Assembly: GCA_937995335.1 (NCBI GenBank)
Contig: CALKIH010000052.1
Span: 181,534-245,533, forward strand
Source: UBA2357 sp002344625
GTDB lineage: Bacteria; Pseudomonadota; Gammaproteobacteria; Burkholderiales; Rhodocyclaceae
Direction: 5' to 3'
Length of the DNA: 64,000 nucleotides
In this document: piece after piece, positions 35,807 to 44,443 of the stretch
Layout of the letters: each line of letters starts with the position of its first letter
Numbering within the stretch: the first letter of the stretch is position 1
Made by a program: the position numbers and the translations under genes
The notes under the pieces: model-generated
What the model saw: only the letters and a program-made list of their open reading frames with translations
What the model was told of the DNA's origin: nothing
The model's database searches: none

Positions 35807-37240
35807 ATGTCAGAGCGTAAGCAGGCAGGGGGCGGTGCCGCCGAGCAGGCCGATAAACCGCTGGTTGCGAACAGCCTCTACGAGGTGCGCAAGAAACTGC
35901 ATGTGCGCACGATCACCGGTGCTTTTACCAACTGGCGCTGGGCCCTTGTCTGGGTGACCCAGATCATCTTTTACGGCACACCATGGTTGGTCTGGAATGA
36001 TCGCCAGGCGGTGTTGCTGCATCTCACCGAGCGCAAGTTCTATATCTTCGGTTGGGTCTTCTGGCCCCAGGATGTCTTCTATCTCGCGATCCTGTTGATC
36101 ATTGCGGCGTATGGCCTGTTCTTCTTCACCGCGGTCGCGGGGCGGCTGTGGTGCGGCTACGCCTGTCCGCAAACGGTCTATACCGAAATCTTCATGTGGA
36201 TCGAGGAAAAGATCGAAGGTGATCACAACAAGCGCCGAAAGCTTGCCGATGCTCCCATGGATGGTGGCAAGCTTGCCAAGCGTGCGGCAAAGTACGGCGC
36301 CTGGGGCCTGCTTTCGTTGTGGACCGGCTTCACCTTCGTGGCTTATTTCTCGCCGCTCGACGAGTTGCTTGCCTCGGTGCGAAACTTCGGCTTTGGTGGC
36401 TGGGAGATCTTCTGGATCCTCTTCTACGGTACGTTCACCTTTGTCTTCGCCGGCTTCATGCGCGAACAGGTGTGCAAGTACATGTGCCCGTATGCACGTT
36501 TCCAGGGCGTGATGTTCGACCCTGATACGCTGGTGATCACGTATGACGAGGAGCGGGGCGAGCCGCGCGGGACGCGCAAGAAGGGTGTCGATCCCCGCAC
36601 CGTCGGCAAGGGTGACTGCATCGACTGTGGAATCTGTGTGCAGGTCTGTCCCACCGGCATCGATATCCGCAAAGGCTTGCAGTACGAATGCATCGGCTGT
36701 GCGGCCTGTATCGATGCCTGCGACCAAGTCATGGACAAGATGAACTACCCGCGTGGCCTCGTTCGCTATTCGACCGAGAATGCGGTCAGGAAACATTGGG
36801 GTGCGAAGGAGATCCTCGCGCACGTCGCCCGCCCACGCACGCTGATCTATGGCGGGATTTTGGTGGCGATCTGCCTGGCGTTGCTCGTCGGTTTGGCAAC
36901 GCGCTCGGATCTTCGGGTAGACATCATTCGCGATCGCGCCTCGTTGGGACAGGAAATGTCCGATGGCTCGATCGAGAACGTGTTCCGCCTGCAGATCATG
37001 AACATGGTCGAGCAGAAACGTACGATCAGTATTGCGGTGACCGGGCTGGAAGGCATTCACATTTCCGGGCCGAACACGTTCGAGATGCTGCCTGCCGCCT
37101 CGGAGTCCGTGAACCTGCAGGTGCGGGCGCCTGCCTCGGCCGCCGCGCCAGGATCGCATCCGATCATGTTCGTCATTTCCGTGGCCGGCGACGAATCCGT
37201 GGTGGTCGAAGAGAAATCCACCTTTATACTGCCTCGCTGA
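35807..37240 (+). CDS. ccoG: cbb3 oxidase accessory protein CcoG
   Basis: A 477-residue membrane protein of the CcoG/FixG type, needed for copper delivery to cbb3 oxidase as a cupric reductase. Five or so membrane helices surround CGYACPQTVYTE (about 116-127) and a cluster-binding region CKYMCPYARFQ. Two 4Fe-4S ferredoxin motifs follow at about 269-307 (CIDCGICVQVCP and CIGCAACIDACD). The C-terminal third is an immunoglobulin-like periplasmic domain. The ATG at 35807 (MSERKQ) has a weak ribosome site; a TTG three codons earlier is in frame. Confidence 0.95.
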   Translation: MSERKQAGGGAAEQADKPLVANSLYEVRKKLHVRTITGAFTNWRWALVWVTQIIFYGTPWLVWNDRQAVLLHLTERKFYIFGWVFWPQDVFYLAILLIIAAYGLFFFTAVAGRLWCGYACPQTVYTEIFMWIEEKIEGDHNKRRKLADAPMDGGKLAKRAAKYGAWGLLSLWTGFTFVAYFSPLDELLASVRNFGFGGWEIFWILFYGTFTFVFAGFMREQVCKYMCPYARFQGVMFDPDTLVITYDEERGEPRGTRKKGVDPRTVGKGDCIDCGICVQVCPTGIDIRKGLQYECIGCAACIDACDQVMDKMNYPRGLVRYSTENAVRKHWGAKEILAHVARPRTLIYGGILVAICLALLVGLATRSDLRVDIIRDRASLGQEMSDGSIENVFRLQIMNMVEQKRTISIAVTGLEGIHISGPNTFEMLPAASESVNLQVRAPASAAAPGSHPIMFVISVAGDESVVVEEKSTFILPR

Positions 37241-37250
37241 GAGAGAAGAG

Positions 37251-37766
37251 ATGACGGCAACGACTATGACACGCAAGACCGATTCACCGTGGTACCGGCA
37301 GGGATGGCCGTGGTTTCTGATCATGTTTCCTGCGATTGCCGTAGTGGCGGGGCTGGTGACTTTCTGGATCGCGTATGCCACTTTCGACGGCATGGTTGTC
37401 GACGACTACTACAAGGAAGGCCGAACGATCGACATGACGGTCGCCCGTTCGGTCAAGGCGGCAGAGCTTGGTTTGAGCGCCGATGTCAAGCTCCGCTCCG
37501 AAGACATCGAGATCGTCCTGGCGTCGTCGAACGGTGCGGTGCTGCCCGCCCAATTGATCGTGACGATCATCCACCCCACCCGCGCGGGCCAGGATCAGCA
37601 TCTGGTGCTCGAGGGCCGCAGTGGCGTGTATAGCGGCGAAACGGCAACGCTCGGCACCGGAAAATGGTTGCTGCAACTAGAAGACGAGTCCCGCAGCTGG
37701 CGGCTGAACGGGACCACTCACCTCCCGGCAGAGATGGAATTCAGGGTTGTTCCTTATGATTCCTAA
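37251..37766 (+). CDS. ccoH: FixH/CcoH family protein
   Basis: A 171-residue single-helix protein (WFLIMFPAIAVVAGLVTFWI) with the FixH signature FDGMVVDDYYKEGRTIDM and a periplasmic beta-rich domain. CcoH binds to the cbb3 oxidase during assembly. It starts 10 bp after ccoG; GAGAGAGAAGAG lies directly before the ATG and is complementary to part of the candidate FNR-dependent small RNA. Confidence 0.92.
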   Translation: MTATTMTRKTDSPWYRQGWPWFLIMFPAIAVVAGLVTFWIAYATFDGMVVDDYYKEGRTIDMTVARSVKAAELGLSADVKLRSEDIEIVLASSNGAVLPAQLIVTIIHPTRAGQDQHLVLEGRSGVYSGETATLGTGKWLLQLEDESRSWRLNGTTHLPAEMEFRVVPYDS

Positions 37767-37786
37767 CTGCAAACAGGAGGCCTGCC

Positions 37787-37930
37787 ATGGCTTGGAAGGA
37801 GTTGTTTACCACTGATATCGGACTGCTCAGTGTCTTCACGATCGGATTCATTCTCGTGATGGCGGCATATCTCGCCAATTTTGCAAAGAGGCATATTGCC
37901 GAGGATGAAAAAAAGGCCAGGGGCGGCTGA
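37787..37930 (+). CDS. DUF3149 small membrane protein
   Basis: A 47-residue protein: MAWKELFTTDIGLLSVFTIG, then more hydrophobic residues forming one membrane helix, and a basic tail ending AEDEKKARGG. It fits the DUF3149 family, tiny proteins often found near cbb3 genes in betaproteobacteria. AGGAGG lies six bases before the ATG, a near-perfect ribosome site, which supports real translation. It lies 20 bp after ccoH. Confidence 0.85.
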   Translation: MAWKELFTTDIGLLSVFTIGFILVMAAYLANFAKRHIAEDEKKARGG

Positions 37931-37957
37931 TATTCACCTTGAGCGAGGAGACATGGA

Positions 37958-38200
37958 ATGATGAAGTGGATACAGGTTTTATGGCCGTCGTTCCTGATTG
38001 CCGGTATCGGGGCAATCGTCTTCTTTACCGTCGTCGACCCACAGGAGCTGTACTTCATGGGGGAGCCGGTGCATTTTTCGTTGCTTGCGACCTACTCGAT
38101 CGGATTCATCGGCTTGTGGATCGTATGCGCGGCATCGAGCCTGCTGACCGTCTTCCTGCAACAGGGCGCGGATGAGTTGAACAGACCGCATTCACATTGA
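37958..38200 (+). CDS. small two-helix membrane protein, unknown
   Basis: An 80-residue protein with two predicted membrane helices (WPSFLIAGIGAIVFFTVV and TYSIGFIGLWIVCAASSLLT) joined by a short loop DPQELYFMGEPVHFS. No named family comes to mind. It follows DUF3149 by 27 bp on the same strand and GAGGAGA precedes its ATG (MMKW), so it is probably the last gene of the ccoGH group. A role in oxidase assembly is inferred from place alone. Confidence 0.75.
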   Translation: MMKWIQVLWPSFLIAGIGAIVFFTVVDPQELYFMGEPVHFSLLATYSIGFIGLWIVCAASSLLTVFLQQGADELNRPHSH

Positions 38201-38230
38201 CGCAATCACGTTGAGTGTCGCGACAAGACG

Positions 38231-38257
38231 AACGGCCCGGCAAATTGCCGGGCCGTT
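38231..38257. terminator. bidirectional terminator hairpin
   Basis: AACGGCCCGGC, loop AAATT, GCCGGGCCGTT, a perfect 11-bp stem between the convergent small membrane protein gene and uspA. A-rich on one side and T-rich on the other, as expected for use on both strands. Confidence 0.8.
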
Positions 38258-38282
38258 TGCAATTCCGGCGTGGCTTCGTGTT

Positions 38283-38726
38283 TCAGCGGTAGATGAGCAC
38301 CGGTATTTTCGAGTGGGTCAATACCTTGGTGGCCTCGCTGCCCAGCAGCAGACCGGCTATACCGCGCCGTCCATGCGATGCCATGAAAATCAGATCGCAG
38401 GCATGTCTGTTCGCCGCGTCAATGATCGCCTCGTAGGGAACCTCGTTGATCAGTGTGTCGGTATCGGCGACCACACCGGCATCGTCGGCTGCGGTTTTTG
38501 CCTTGGACAGGATGGCATTCGCTTCTTCGGCGGCGGCCCGGGCAAACTGCTCGGGCGTGGTCGGGTCGATGAGCGCGCCTTCGCCATAGATCGGCATTGG
38601 AAAGTCCGGTTGCGCATAGAAGAATGTCACGCGCGCGCCGGCTTCCTTGGCAAAGGAGACCGCTCGCGCGACTGTCGATTCGGATAGAGCGGAGCCATCG
38701 GTGGGAACCAGCAGATGCTTGAACAT
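38283..38726 (-). CDS. universal stress protein, UspA family
   Basis: 147 residues with the Usp fold: MFKHLLVPTDGSALSESTVA at the start and the ATP-binding signature SHGRRGIAGLLLGSEATKV near the end. ATP-binding Usp proteins help survival under energy limitation; members inside Anr/FNR regulons support anaerobic survival. GGGAGGAAC precedes the ATG. A TATAAT at 38761-38766 on the minus strand could be its -10. It is divergent from the beta-CASP nuclease gene. Confidence 0.9.
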   Translation of the reverse strand: MFKHLLVPTDGSALSESTVARAVSFAKEAGARVTFFYAQPDFPMPIYGEGALIDPTTPEQFARAAAEEANAILSKAKTAADDAGVVADTDTLINEVPYEAIIDAANRHACDLIFMASHGRRGIAGLLLGSEATKVLTHSKIPVLIYR

Positions 38727-38760
38727 GGGGCGTTCCTCCCTGTGCACTGTGATGTATGCA

Positions 38761-38766
38761 ATTATA
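38761..38766 (-). promoter_or_regulatory. possible -10 element of uspA
   Basis: TATAAT on the minus strand, 35 bp before the uspA ATG. No good -35 is seen; only an FNR half-site (ATCAA) lies further upstream. Confidence 0.4.
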
Positions 38767-38813
38767 GGCCCATGGGGCTTGCCAGGCACGGGTTGATCGC
38801 GAAAGGGGGACAT

Positions 38814-40229
38814 ATGAGGATCACTTTCCACGGCGCCGCCGGTGAGGTGACCGGATCTTGCGCGCTGGTTGAATTCGACGGCGGAAAATTTCTTGTCGAT
38901 TGCGGGATGTTCCAGGGAGGGCGCGGTGCGACGGTCAAGAACCTCCGGGCGCTCGATTTCAGTTTGCGTGATATCGATTTCGTGTTGCTGACCCATGCCC
39001 ATCTCGATCACGCCGGACTCGTGCCGCGCTTGGTGGCACTCGGCTATCGCGGACCCGTATTCGCGACTCAGGCGACCGTGGATCTGTTAGCGGTCATGTT
39101 GCTCGATGCCGCGCATATCCAGGAGAAAGAGGCCGAGTGGAAGAATCGCCGTATGCATTCCCGGGGCGCCCGCCGGCTTTCGCATGCCGCGCCGCTCTAC
39201 ACCGTCGAACAGGCGCGAAGCAGTCTTTCTCGGTTGCGCAAGCTTCGTTACGACGAAGCCGTGTCGCCGCACCCCGGCGTCCGGTGCTGGTTTCGTGAGG
39301 CGGGGCATATCCTGGGTTCGGCGATCATCGAGATCGAGATCGAATCCGGCGGACGTACCTGCCGAATCGTGTTTACGGGCGACCTCGGGCAGCCGGGCAG
39401 GCCGGTGTTGCGCGACCCGGCCATCGTTGACCGGGCCGACGTGCTGGTGATCGAGTCGACCTATGGCGATCGTGCTCACCGTGCAATGGCGGAAACCGAG
39501 CAGGAACTGGTCGGGATTCTCCGCGATACCCTGGTGCGCAGGCAGGGCAACGTGATCATCCCCGCTTTTGCGGTCGGCCGCACCCAGGAGGTGATCTTCG
39601 TGCTGGCGCGCATGGTGAAGGATGGGCATGTCGGCCCCCTCGAAATCGTAGTGGACTCGCCGATGGCCTTGGCGGTAACCGAACTTACGCTTTGTTATGA
39701 CACCATATGGGATCAGGAGACGCGTGAGCTGCGGGACTGGGTTGCCGCGCATCCCGAGCGGGTTCGATTGCGTTTCGTGCAGGATGTCGAAAAATCCATG
39801 GCGCTCAATCATGAGCGGGCCGGGCGGGTGATCATCTCGGCGAGTGGAATGTGCGAAGCGGGGCGTATCAGGCATCATCTGCGCTACAACGTCACCCGTC
39901 CGGAGTGCAGCATCGTAATCTGTGGTTTTCAGGCGGGGGGAACCTTGGGGCGGCGCTTGGTGGACGGGGCGCGCTGGATCACGCTGTTCGGCGAGCGGCT
40001 ACCGGTGCGCGCATCGGTACACACCGTCGGCGGGCTGTCGGCGCATGCGGACCAGCCGGCCCTGCTCGACTGGCTGCGCCATTTCGAGCGCGCACCTGGG
40101 CAGGTTTTCGTCGTGCATGGAGAATATGCGGCATCGACCGCTTTCGTCGCGGCGCTGGATTCGGCGCTCGGCTGGACGGGGGCGCTGGTGCCAGAAGAGG
40201 GTTTCGCCTATCCGATAATGGCGCACTGA
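38814..40229 (+). CDS. MBL-fold beta-CASP nuclease, YSH1-like
   Basis: A 471-residue metallo-beta-lactamase-fold protein with the metal site HAHLDH at 61-66, further ligands in REAGHILGSAI and TGDLGQ, and a beta-CASP region (VIIPAFAVGRTQEVIF, ISASGMCEAGRIRHHL) closing with HTVGGLSAHADQ. This is the RNA-processing subgroup related to CPSF73 and YSH1, so an RNA nuclease is likely though bacterial members are little studied. AAGGGGG lies before the ATG. It is divergent from uspA and 93 bp upstream of phaC. Confidence 0.9.
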   Translation: MRITFHGAAGEVTGSCALVEFDGGKFLVDCGMFQGGRGATVKNLRALDFSLRDIDFVLLTHAHLDHAGLVPRLVALGYRGPVFATQATVDLLAVMLLDAAHIQEKEAEWKNRRMHSRGARRLSHAAPLYTVEQARSSLSRLRKLRYDEAVSPHPGVRCWFREAGHILGSAIIEIEIESGGRTCRIVFTGDLGQPGRPVLRDPAIVDRADVLVIESTYGDRAHRAMAETEQELVGILRDTLVRRQGNVIIPAFAVGRTQEVIFVLARMVKDGHVGPLEIVVDSPMALAVTELTLCYDTIWDQETRELRDWVAAHPERVRLRFVQDVEKSMALNHERAGRVIISASGMCEAGRIRHHLRYNVTRPECSIVICGFQAGGTLGRRLVDGARWITLFGERLPVRASVHTVGGLSAHADQPALLDWLRHFERAPGQVFVVHGEYAASTAFVAALDSALGWTGALVPEEGFAYPIMAH

Positions 40230-40322
40230 GCGCCGTGCTTGTGGGTGCGTATGCGGACGACAGGCAGTGGGCCCGGCGCCTTGTGGTCCGGGCAGATCGA
40301 CTTGAACGGCAGGAGTGCTGAA

Positions 40323-42056
40323 ATGCTGAAGAAGGAACCGAACAATCCGGGCGGCGCCATCAGAAAAGCCCTTCGGAGCATGCATGATTCGGTCGAAGGG
40401 GCTTGGGACCCGCTGGGCATGGCGGCCCCGATCATGCATGCCCAGATTGCGTGGCTTGCGCATCCGCAGGAACTGGCCGAGCGGATGGCGACGCTGTCGA
40501 GTGATTTGTGGCGGCTGCAGTGGCATTCGATGTATCGCGCCCTCGGACAACCGCACCCCGATCCGGTCAAGCCCAACCCCGACGATCAGCGGTTTGCGGA
40601 CTCGTGGTGGACCGACACGGCCACCTGGGATCTGTCCAAGGAATGGTATCTGGCGTTCACCCACAACATCCAGGACATGTTGTATGACACGCCGGGGCTC
40701 TCCAGCAAGGAGCGCCGGCGAGCGGCTTTTTGGTGGAGAAAGTGGCTCAACGCGGTGGCGCCCACGAACTTTTTTTGGACCAATCCGGTGGCGATTCGCA
40801 AGGCGGTGGAGTCGAACGGCCAGAGCCTGATCAACGGTTTCAGGAACATGCTGGCCGATCTCCAGGCGGGCGATGTGCGGATGACGACGCCCGATGACTT
40901 CAAGGTCGGAGAGAATCTGGCAACCACGCCCGGGGCCGTGATCTTTCGCAACGAGTTGCTCGAGGTGATCCATTACACGCCCACGCAGCCGAAGACCCAT
41001 GCCGAGCCAGTCGTCATCGTCACGCCGTGGATCAACAAGTACTACATCCTCGATCTGGTGCCGAAGAAGAGCATGATCAGATATCTGCTCGATCAAGGGC
41101 TCGAAGTGTTCATCACGAGTTGGAAGAACCCGGATGCCTCGATGCGCGATGTGAGCTTCGACGCCTATCTCGAACGGGGCGTGCACGCCATCGTCGAGAC
41201 GGCACGCAAGTTCAGCGGGGCGGAGAAGGTGCACGCGGTGGGTTACTGCATCGGTGGAACGGCGCTGTCGATGTATATGGCGTGGGCGAACCGGCGCTTC
41301 AAGCCGGAGGACGTGCCGGTCGCCGATTTCACCCTGTTTACCACCTTGATCGATTTTCACAAGCCTGGCGATATCGAGGTATTTATCGATGAGACCAGCG
41401 TGCGCTACATCATCGAGAACATGGCACGCAAAGGCTATCTCGAAGGCAAGGAGATGGCTTCGTCGTTCAGGCTCCTGCGCTCCAACAGTCTGATCTGGCA
41501 CTACGTGGTACACGGCTGGCTCTACGGCGAGACGCCACCGCCGTTCGATGTGCTTTACTGGAACATGGACGCAACGCGCATGCCCTACACGATGCATTCC
41601 TGGTATCTGCGCGAGCTTTACCTGCACAACCGCCTGATACAGGCCGATGCGCTCGAGGTGGCCGGCGAGCGGCTCGACCTCGGTACCATAACCCAACCGC
41701 TCTACGCGGTAGCGGCCGAAGATGACCACATCGCACCGTGGGCGCAGGCCTTCAAGGTCACGAACCACGTGTCGGGGCCGAAACGCTTCGTGCTGTCGAG
41801 CTCGGGCCACATTCTGGGAATCGTCAATCCGCCGGTCAAACCGCCCAAGCGCACGTATCGGGCGGGCGAGGCCCACCGTGCCGGCACGGTCGATAACTGG
41901 CAAGCCTCCGCGACTACCCACGACGGTAGTTGGTGGGAAGACTGGATGGAATGGCTCAAGCCACGCTGCGGCGAGCTGCGCGACGCGATGCCGACCAGCA
42001 AACGCGGTTTCGCCAAGCTGGCCGACGCACCCGGTACCTACGTGCTCGAGCGCTGA
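40323..42056 (+). CDS. phaC: class I poly(3-hydroxyalkanoate) synthase
   Basis: A 577-residue PHA synthase joining 3-hydroxyacyl-CoA units into storage polyester on granules. The lipase-like box is GYCIGG with catalytic C309, and the aspartate and histidine are in AAEDDHIAPW and SSSGHILGIVNPP. AGGAG lies eight bases before the ATG. phaA, phaB and phasin genes are not near, so this is a lone synthase, probably one of several. Its place beside uspA, cbb3 and FNR-controlled genes suggests use as an electron sink at low oxygen (inference). Confidence 0.93.
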   Translation: MLKKEPNNPGGAIRKALRSMHDSVEGAWDPLGMAAPIMHAQIAWLAHPQELAERMATLSSDLWRLQWHSMYRALGQPHPDPVKPNPDDQRFADSWWTDTATWDLSKEWYLAFTHNIQDMLYDTPGLSSKERRRAAFWWRKWLNAVAPTNFFWTNPVAIRKAVESNGQSLINGFRNMLADLQAGDVRMTTPDDFKVGENLATTPGAVIFRNELLEVIHYTPTQPKTHAEPVVIVTPWINKYYILDLVPKKSMIRYLLDQGLEVFITSWKNPDASMRDVSFDAYLERGVHAIVETARKFSGAEKVHAVGYCIGGTALSMYMAWANRRFKPEDVPVADFTLFTTLIDFHKPGDIEVFIDETSVRYIIENMARKGYLEGKEMASSFRLLRSNSLIWHYVVHGWLYGETPPPFDVLYWNMDATRMPYTMHSWYLRELYLHNRLIQADALEVAGERLDLGTITQPLYAVAAEDDHIAPWAQAFKVTNHVSGPKRFVLSSSGHILGIVNPPVKPPKRTYRAGEAHRAGTVDNWQASATTHDGSWWEDWMEWLKPRCGELRDAMPTSKRGFAKLADAPGTYVLER

Positions 42057-42106
42057 GTCCGGGCCGGCAAACCGCGGCCGCCACCGGTTGCCGTCGCCAG
42101 TAGCGA

Positions 42107-42148
42107 TTGACCGCGGTCAAGGTGTGCGAGCGGCTACGGTCGGACAAT
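42107..42148 (+). promoter_or_regulatory. FNR-type promoter of nnrS
   Basis: TTGACCGCGGTCAA at 42107-42120 is a perfect 14-bp palindromic FNR/Nnr box (centre 42113.5). GACAAT at 42143-42148 is at the exact -10 position for a start near 42155. A nitric-oxide-responsive FNR-family factor (Dnr/Nnr) could use the same box. Confidence 0.8.
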
Positions 42149-42223
42149 CCGCGTCACTGATCGTCCGCCGGTCCCTGCCAGGGGCCGCTTCGCGAGTGAC
42201 GAAGATCGAGAGGCCCCCACCAA

Positions 42224-43444
42224 ATGGCGATGGCAGAAGCCCCCAGACCGCCCGGCATGATGTTGTTGAGAGCGCCGCATCGCGCGATGTTTCTCGGTGG
42301 CTGCGCGATGCTGCTTGCGAGCTTTGCGCTATGGGCGGTCGAAATAGCGGCCAGGGCCGGGGTCGCCGGGGGGGTGTCATGGACGCTGCCACCCGCCTGG
42401 ATGCATGCACTGCTGGTGCTCGGCGGGGTCTTCCCATTCTTCATATTCGGTTTTTTGCTGACGGCCATGCCGCGTTGGCAAGGGGTGCCCGATTTGGTCG
42501 CGCGCGACTGGTCGCATGCATGGTACTTGCTCGCTGCGGGATGGAGTGTCGCACTGGCCGGCATGCTGCAATCGGGGCTCTTGGTTGCCGGTTTGGTCGT
42601 GGTGTTGGCTGGTTGGGTCAGCCTGCTGCGGGTTTTGGGGCGGGTGGCCCTGCACCAAAACCCCGATCGGCTACATGCGCTGCTGACCTTCGCGGCGCTG
42701 ATCGGTGGAAGTGTCGCCCTTGGGGCCTGGCTGCCTGCGATTGTCATGCAGGATGCCGGTTGGGCGCGATTCGCAACCCAGGCCGGTCTGTGGTGGTTTC
42801 TGCTCCCGGTGTTCTTCACCGTCTGCCATCGCATGCTGCCATTCTTTTCATCGAATGTGATCAAACCCTATGTGGTGGTGCGGCCGCGCTGGGCATTCGC
42901 GCTCGTCGGCGCCAGCGTCGCGCACGGCGCACTTGCCATCGGCGGACACGAAGCGCTGGCCTGGATCGTCGATTTGCCGGCTGCGGGCATCGCCGCCTGG
43001 TTGTCGTACAAGTGGCGCCTCGTCGCCGCCTTGAAGGTGGCCTTGCTGGGCATGCTGCATGTCGGATTCGCATGGCTGGGCATTGGGCTGGTCCTGTTCG
43101 CTATCCAGGGCGTCGCAGCGACCTTTGACGTGCACCTGTTCGGCCTTGCGCCCCTGCATGCGATCGGCTTGGGTTATTTTGGCTCGGTCCTGCTCGCGAT
43201 GGTCTCGAGGGTGACGCTCGGGCATTCGGGGCGGGCGCTGAAGGCAGACCGTCTCACGGTGGCGCTGTTTGCCGCGCTGCAGTGCGTGACGCTGATCCGC
43301 ATCGCGGCCGACATCGGCCCAACCGCCTTCTCGAGTACCCTGATGATGGTGTCGGTGGCTGCTTGGTGCCTGATATTCTCGGCCTGGGCGATCCGCTATG
43401 CGCCCAGCTATTGGCGCGCGCGCGTCGATGGCAAACCGGGTTGA
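42224..43444 (+). CDS. nnrS: NnrS family membrane protein
   Basis: A 406-residue protein with about twelve membrane helices, matching NnrS: LLRAPHRAMFLGGCAMLL, FGFLLTAMPRWQGVP, FFTVCHRMLPFFSSNVI and SRVTLGHSGRALKA. NnrS is a heme- and copper-containing protein that lowers damage from nitric oxide and dinitrosyl iron, and is controlled by Nnr/NsrR in denitrifiers. The ATG at 42224 follows GAGAGG by 11 bp; an ATG two codons later is possible. First gene of nnrS-sirB-hemerythrin. Confidence 0.93.
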   Translation: MAMAEAPRPPGMMLLRAPHRAMFLGGCAMLLASFALWAVEIAARAGVAGGVSWTLPPAWMHALLVLGGVFPFFIFGFLLTAMPRWQGVPDLVARDWSHAWYLLAAGWSVALAGMLQSGLLVAGLVVVLAGWVSLLRVLGRVALHQNPDRLHALLTFAALIGGSVALGAWLPAIVMQDAGWARFATQAGLWWFLLPVFFTVCHRMLPFFSSNVIKPYVVVRPRWAFALVGASVAHGALAIGGHEALAWIVDLPAAGIAAWLSYKWRLVAALKVALLGMLHVGFAWLGIGLVLFAIQGVAATFDVHLFGLAPLHAIGLGYFGSVLLAMVSRVTLGHSGRALKADRLTVALFAALQCVTLIRIAADIGPTAFSSTLMMVSVAAWCLIFSAWAIRYAPSYWRARVDGKPG

Positions 43445-43446
43445 GC

Positions 43447-43845
43447 ATGGACTATCTCGCCATCCGGCATCTCCATGTCTTGTGTGTCGTGCTGAGCGGC
43501 GCAGGTTTCCTGCTGCGGGGTATCTGGATGTTGCGCGGCAGCGCCTTGCTCGCGCATCGCGTCGTGCGTGTGCTGCCGCATGTCATCGACACTTTGCTGC
43601 TCGCGAGTGCGCTGATGCTGGCATATCTCAGCGCTCAGTATCCGTTCGTGGTGGCGTGGGTGACGGCCAAGGTTGTCGGATTGCTGGTCTATATCGGCCT
43701 GGGAACGATTGCGCTGAAGCGCGGACGCTCGCCGGCCGTGCGCGGCGCCGCGTTCGCGGCCGCAATCGTGGTCTACCTCTGGATCGTCTCGGTAGCGCTG
43801 ATGCGTTCGTCGTTTGGCTTTTTTTCGGCAGGAGTGCCCGTATGA
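43447..43845 (+). CDS. SirB family membrane protein
   Basis: 132 residues with four membrane helices and the SirB2 pattern RVLPHVIDTLLLASAL, then VTAKVVGLLVYIGLGTIALKRG. The family (E. coli YchQ) has no known biochemical job. It begins 2 bp after the nnrS stop and its end overlaps the hemerythrin start by 4 bp (ATGA), so the three genes are translated together. The histidines within the helices could bind heme, in keeping with NnrS, but this is speculation. Confidence 0.88.
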   Translation: MDYLAIRHLHVLCVVLSGAGFLLRGIWMLRGSALLAHRVVRVLPHVIDTLLLASALMLAYLSAQYPFVVAWVTAKVVGLLVYIGLGTIALKRGRSPAVRGAAFAAAIVVYLWIVSVALMRSSFGFFSAGVPV

Positions 43846-44381
43846 ACCCGTCGCTGATTCCGGTCGCACCCGGCTTCGAAACCCCGCTCGAGATGCTCGA
43901 GGCTTGCCACGAACGGCTCGATGCCCAGCTCCGGACGCTGGGCAGACTCGTCGACTGGCTCGGCACGCATGGGCCTGACCACGACGCGGCCCATGCAGCG
44001 GCGAATGTCATGCGCTACTTCGATACGGCGGCCCCGAATCATCATCTCGATGAGGAGCAGGACCTCATGCCCACGCTGCTTGCACGCGTGGGGGAAAAAG
44101 ACCGCCTGCGCCTGCAAACCCTGGTCGACGGCATCCTGGACGATCATCAACGATTGTTTGCCGCGTGGCGCGACATGCGGGCGCTGCTGGAGCCCTTGTC
44201 GCGCGGTGAACAGGTAACGCTCGATGCCACCGTCGTGCAGGGTTTTGCCGAGCTTTATCGGCGGCACATCGCGCGCGAGGAGGAGGAGCTGCTGCCTTGG
44301 GCACAAACGCTGCTGCACGAGGATGATATCGTCAGGCTCGGTCGGGCGATGTCGGGGCGGCGTGTGGTCGGGCAAGTCTAG
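43842..44381 (+). CDS. hemerythrin-domain protein
   Basis: 179 residues forming a four-helix hemerythrin-like bundle. Likely iron ligands are H23 (ACHERLDAQL), NHHLDEEQDLMP around 67-77, DDHQRLFAAW, and HIAREEEELLPWA. Such proteins bind oxygen or nitric oxide or repair Fe-S clusters (YtfE type). AGGAG precedes the ATG by eight bases inside sirB. Its place after nnrS points to nitric oxide defence. Confidence 0.9.
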   Translation: MNPSLIPVAPGFETPLEMLEACHERLDAQLRTLGRLVDWLGTHGPDHDAAHAAANVMRYFDTAAPNHHLDEEQDLMPTLLARVGEKDRLRLQTLVDGILDDHQRLFAAWRDMRALLEPLSRGEQVTLDATVVQGFAELYRRHIAREEEELLPWAQTLLHEDDIVRLGRAMSGRRVVGQV

Positions 44382-44443
44382 GCGGGGCGGCCGCCTTGGT
44401 GCCTCCGGGGGACGGATCGGCTGCTGCTACTACCGCGGGTCGA

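Noticed and set aside
32297..37262. A firm small RNA target at the ccoH ribosome site
   Set aside because: The 7-bp TCTCTCT/AGAGAGA match is low-complexity and could occur by chance; noted but not claimed as a target.
38789..38806. FNR box for uspA
   Set aside because: Only one half-site (ATCAA on the minus strand) is present and its distance from the presumed -10 is wrong.
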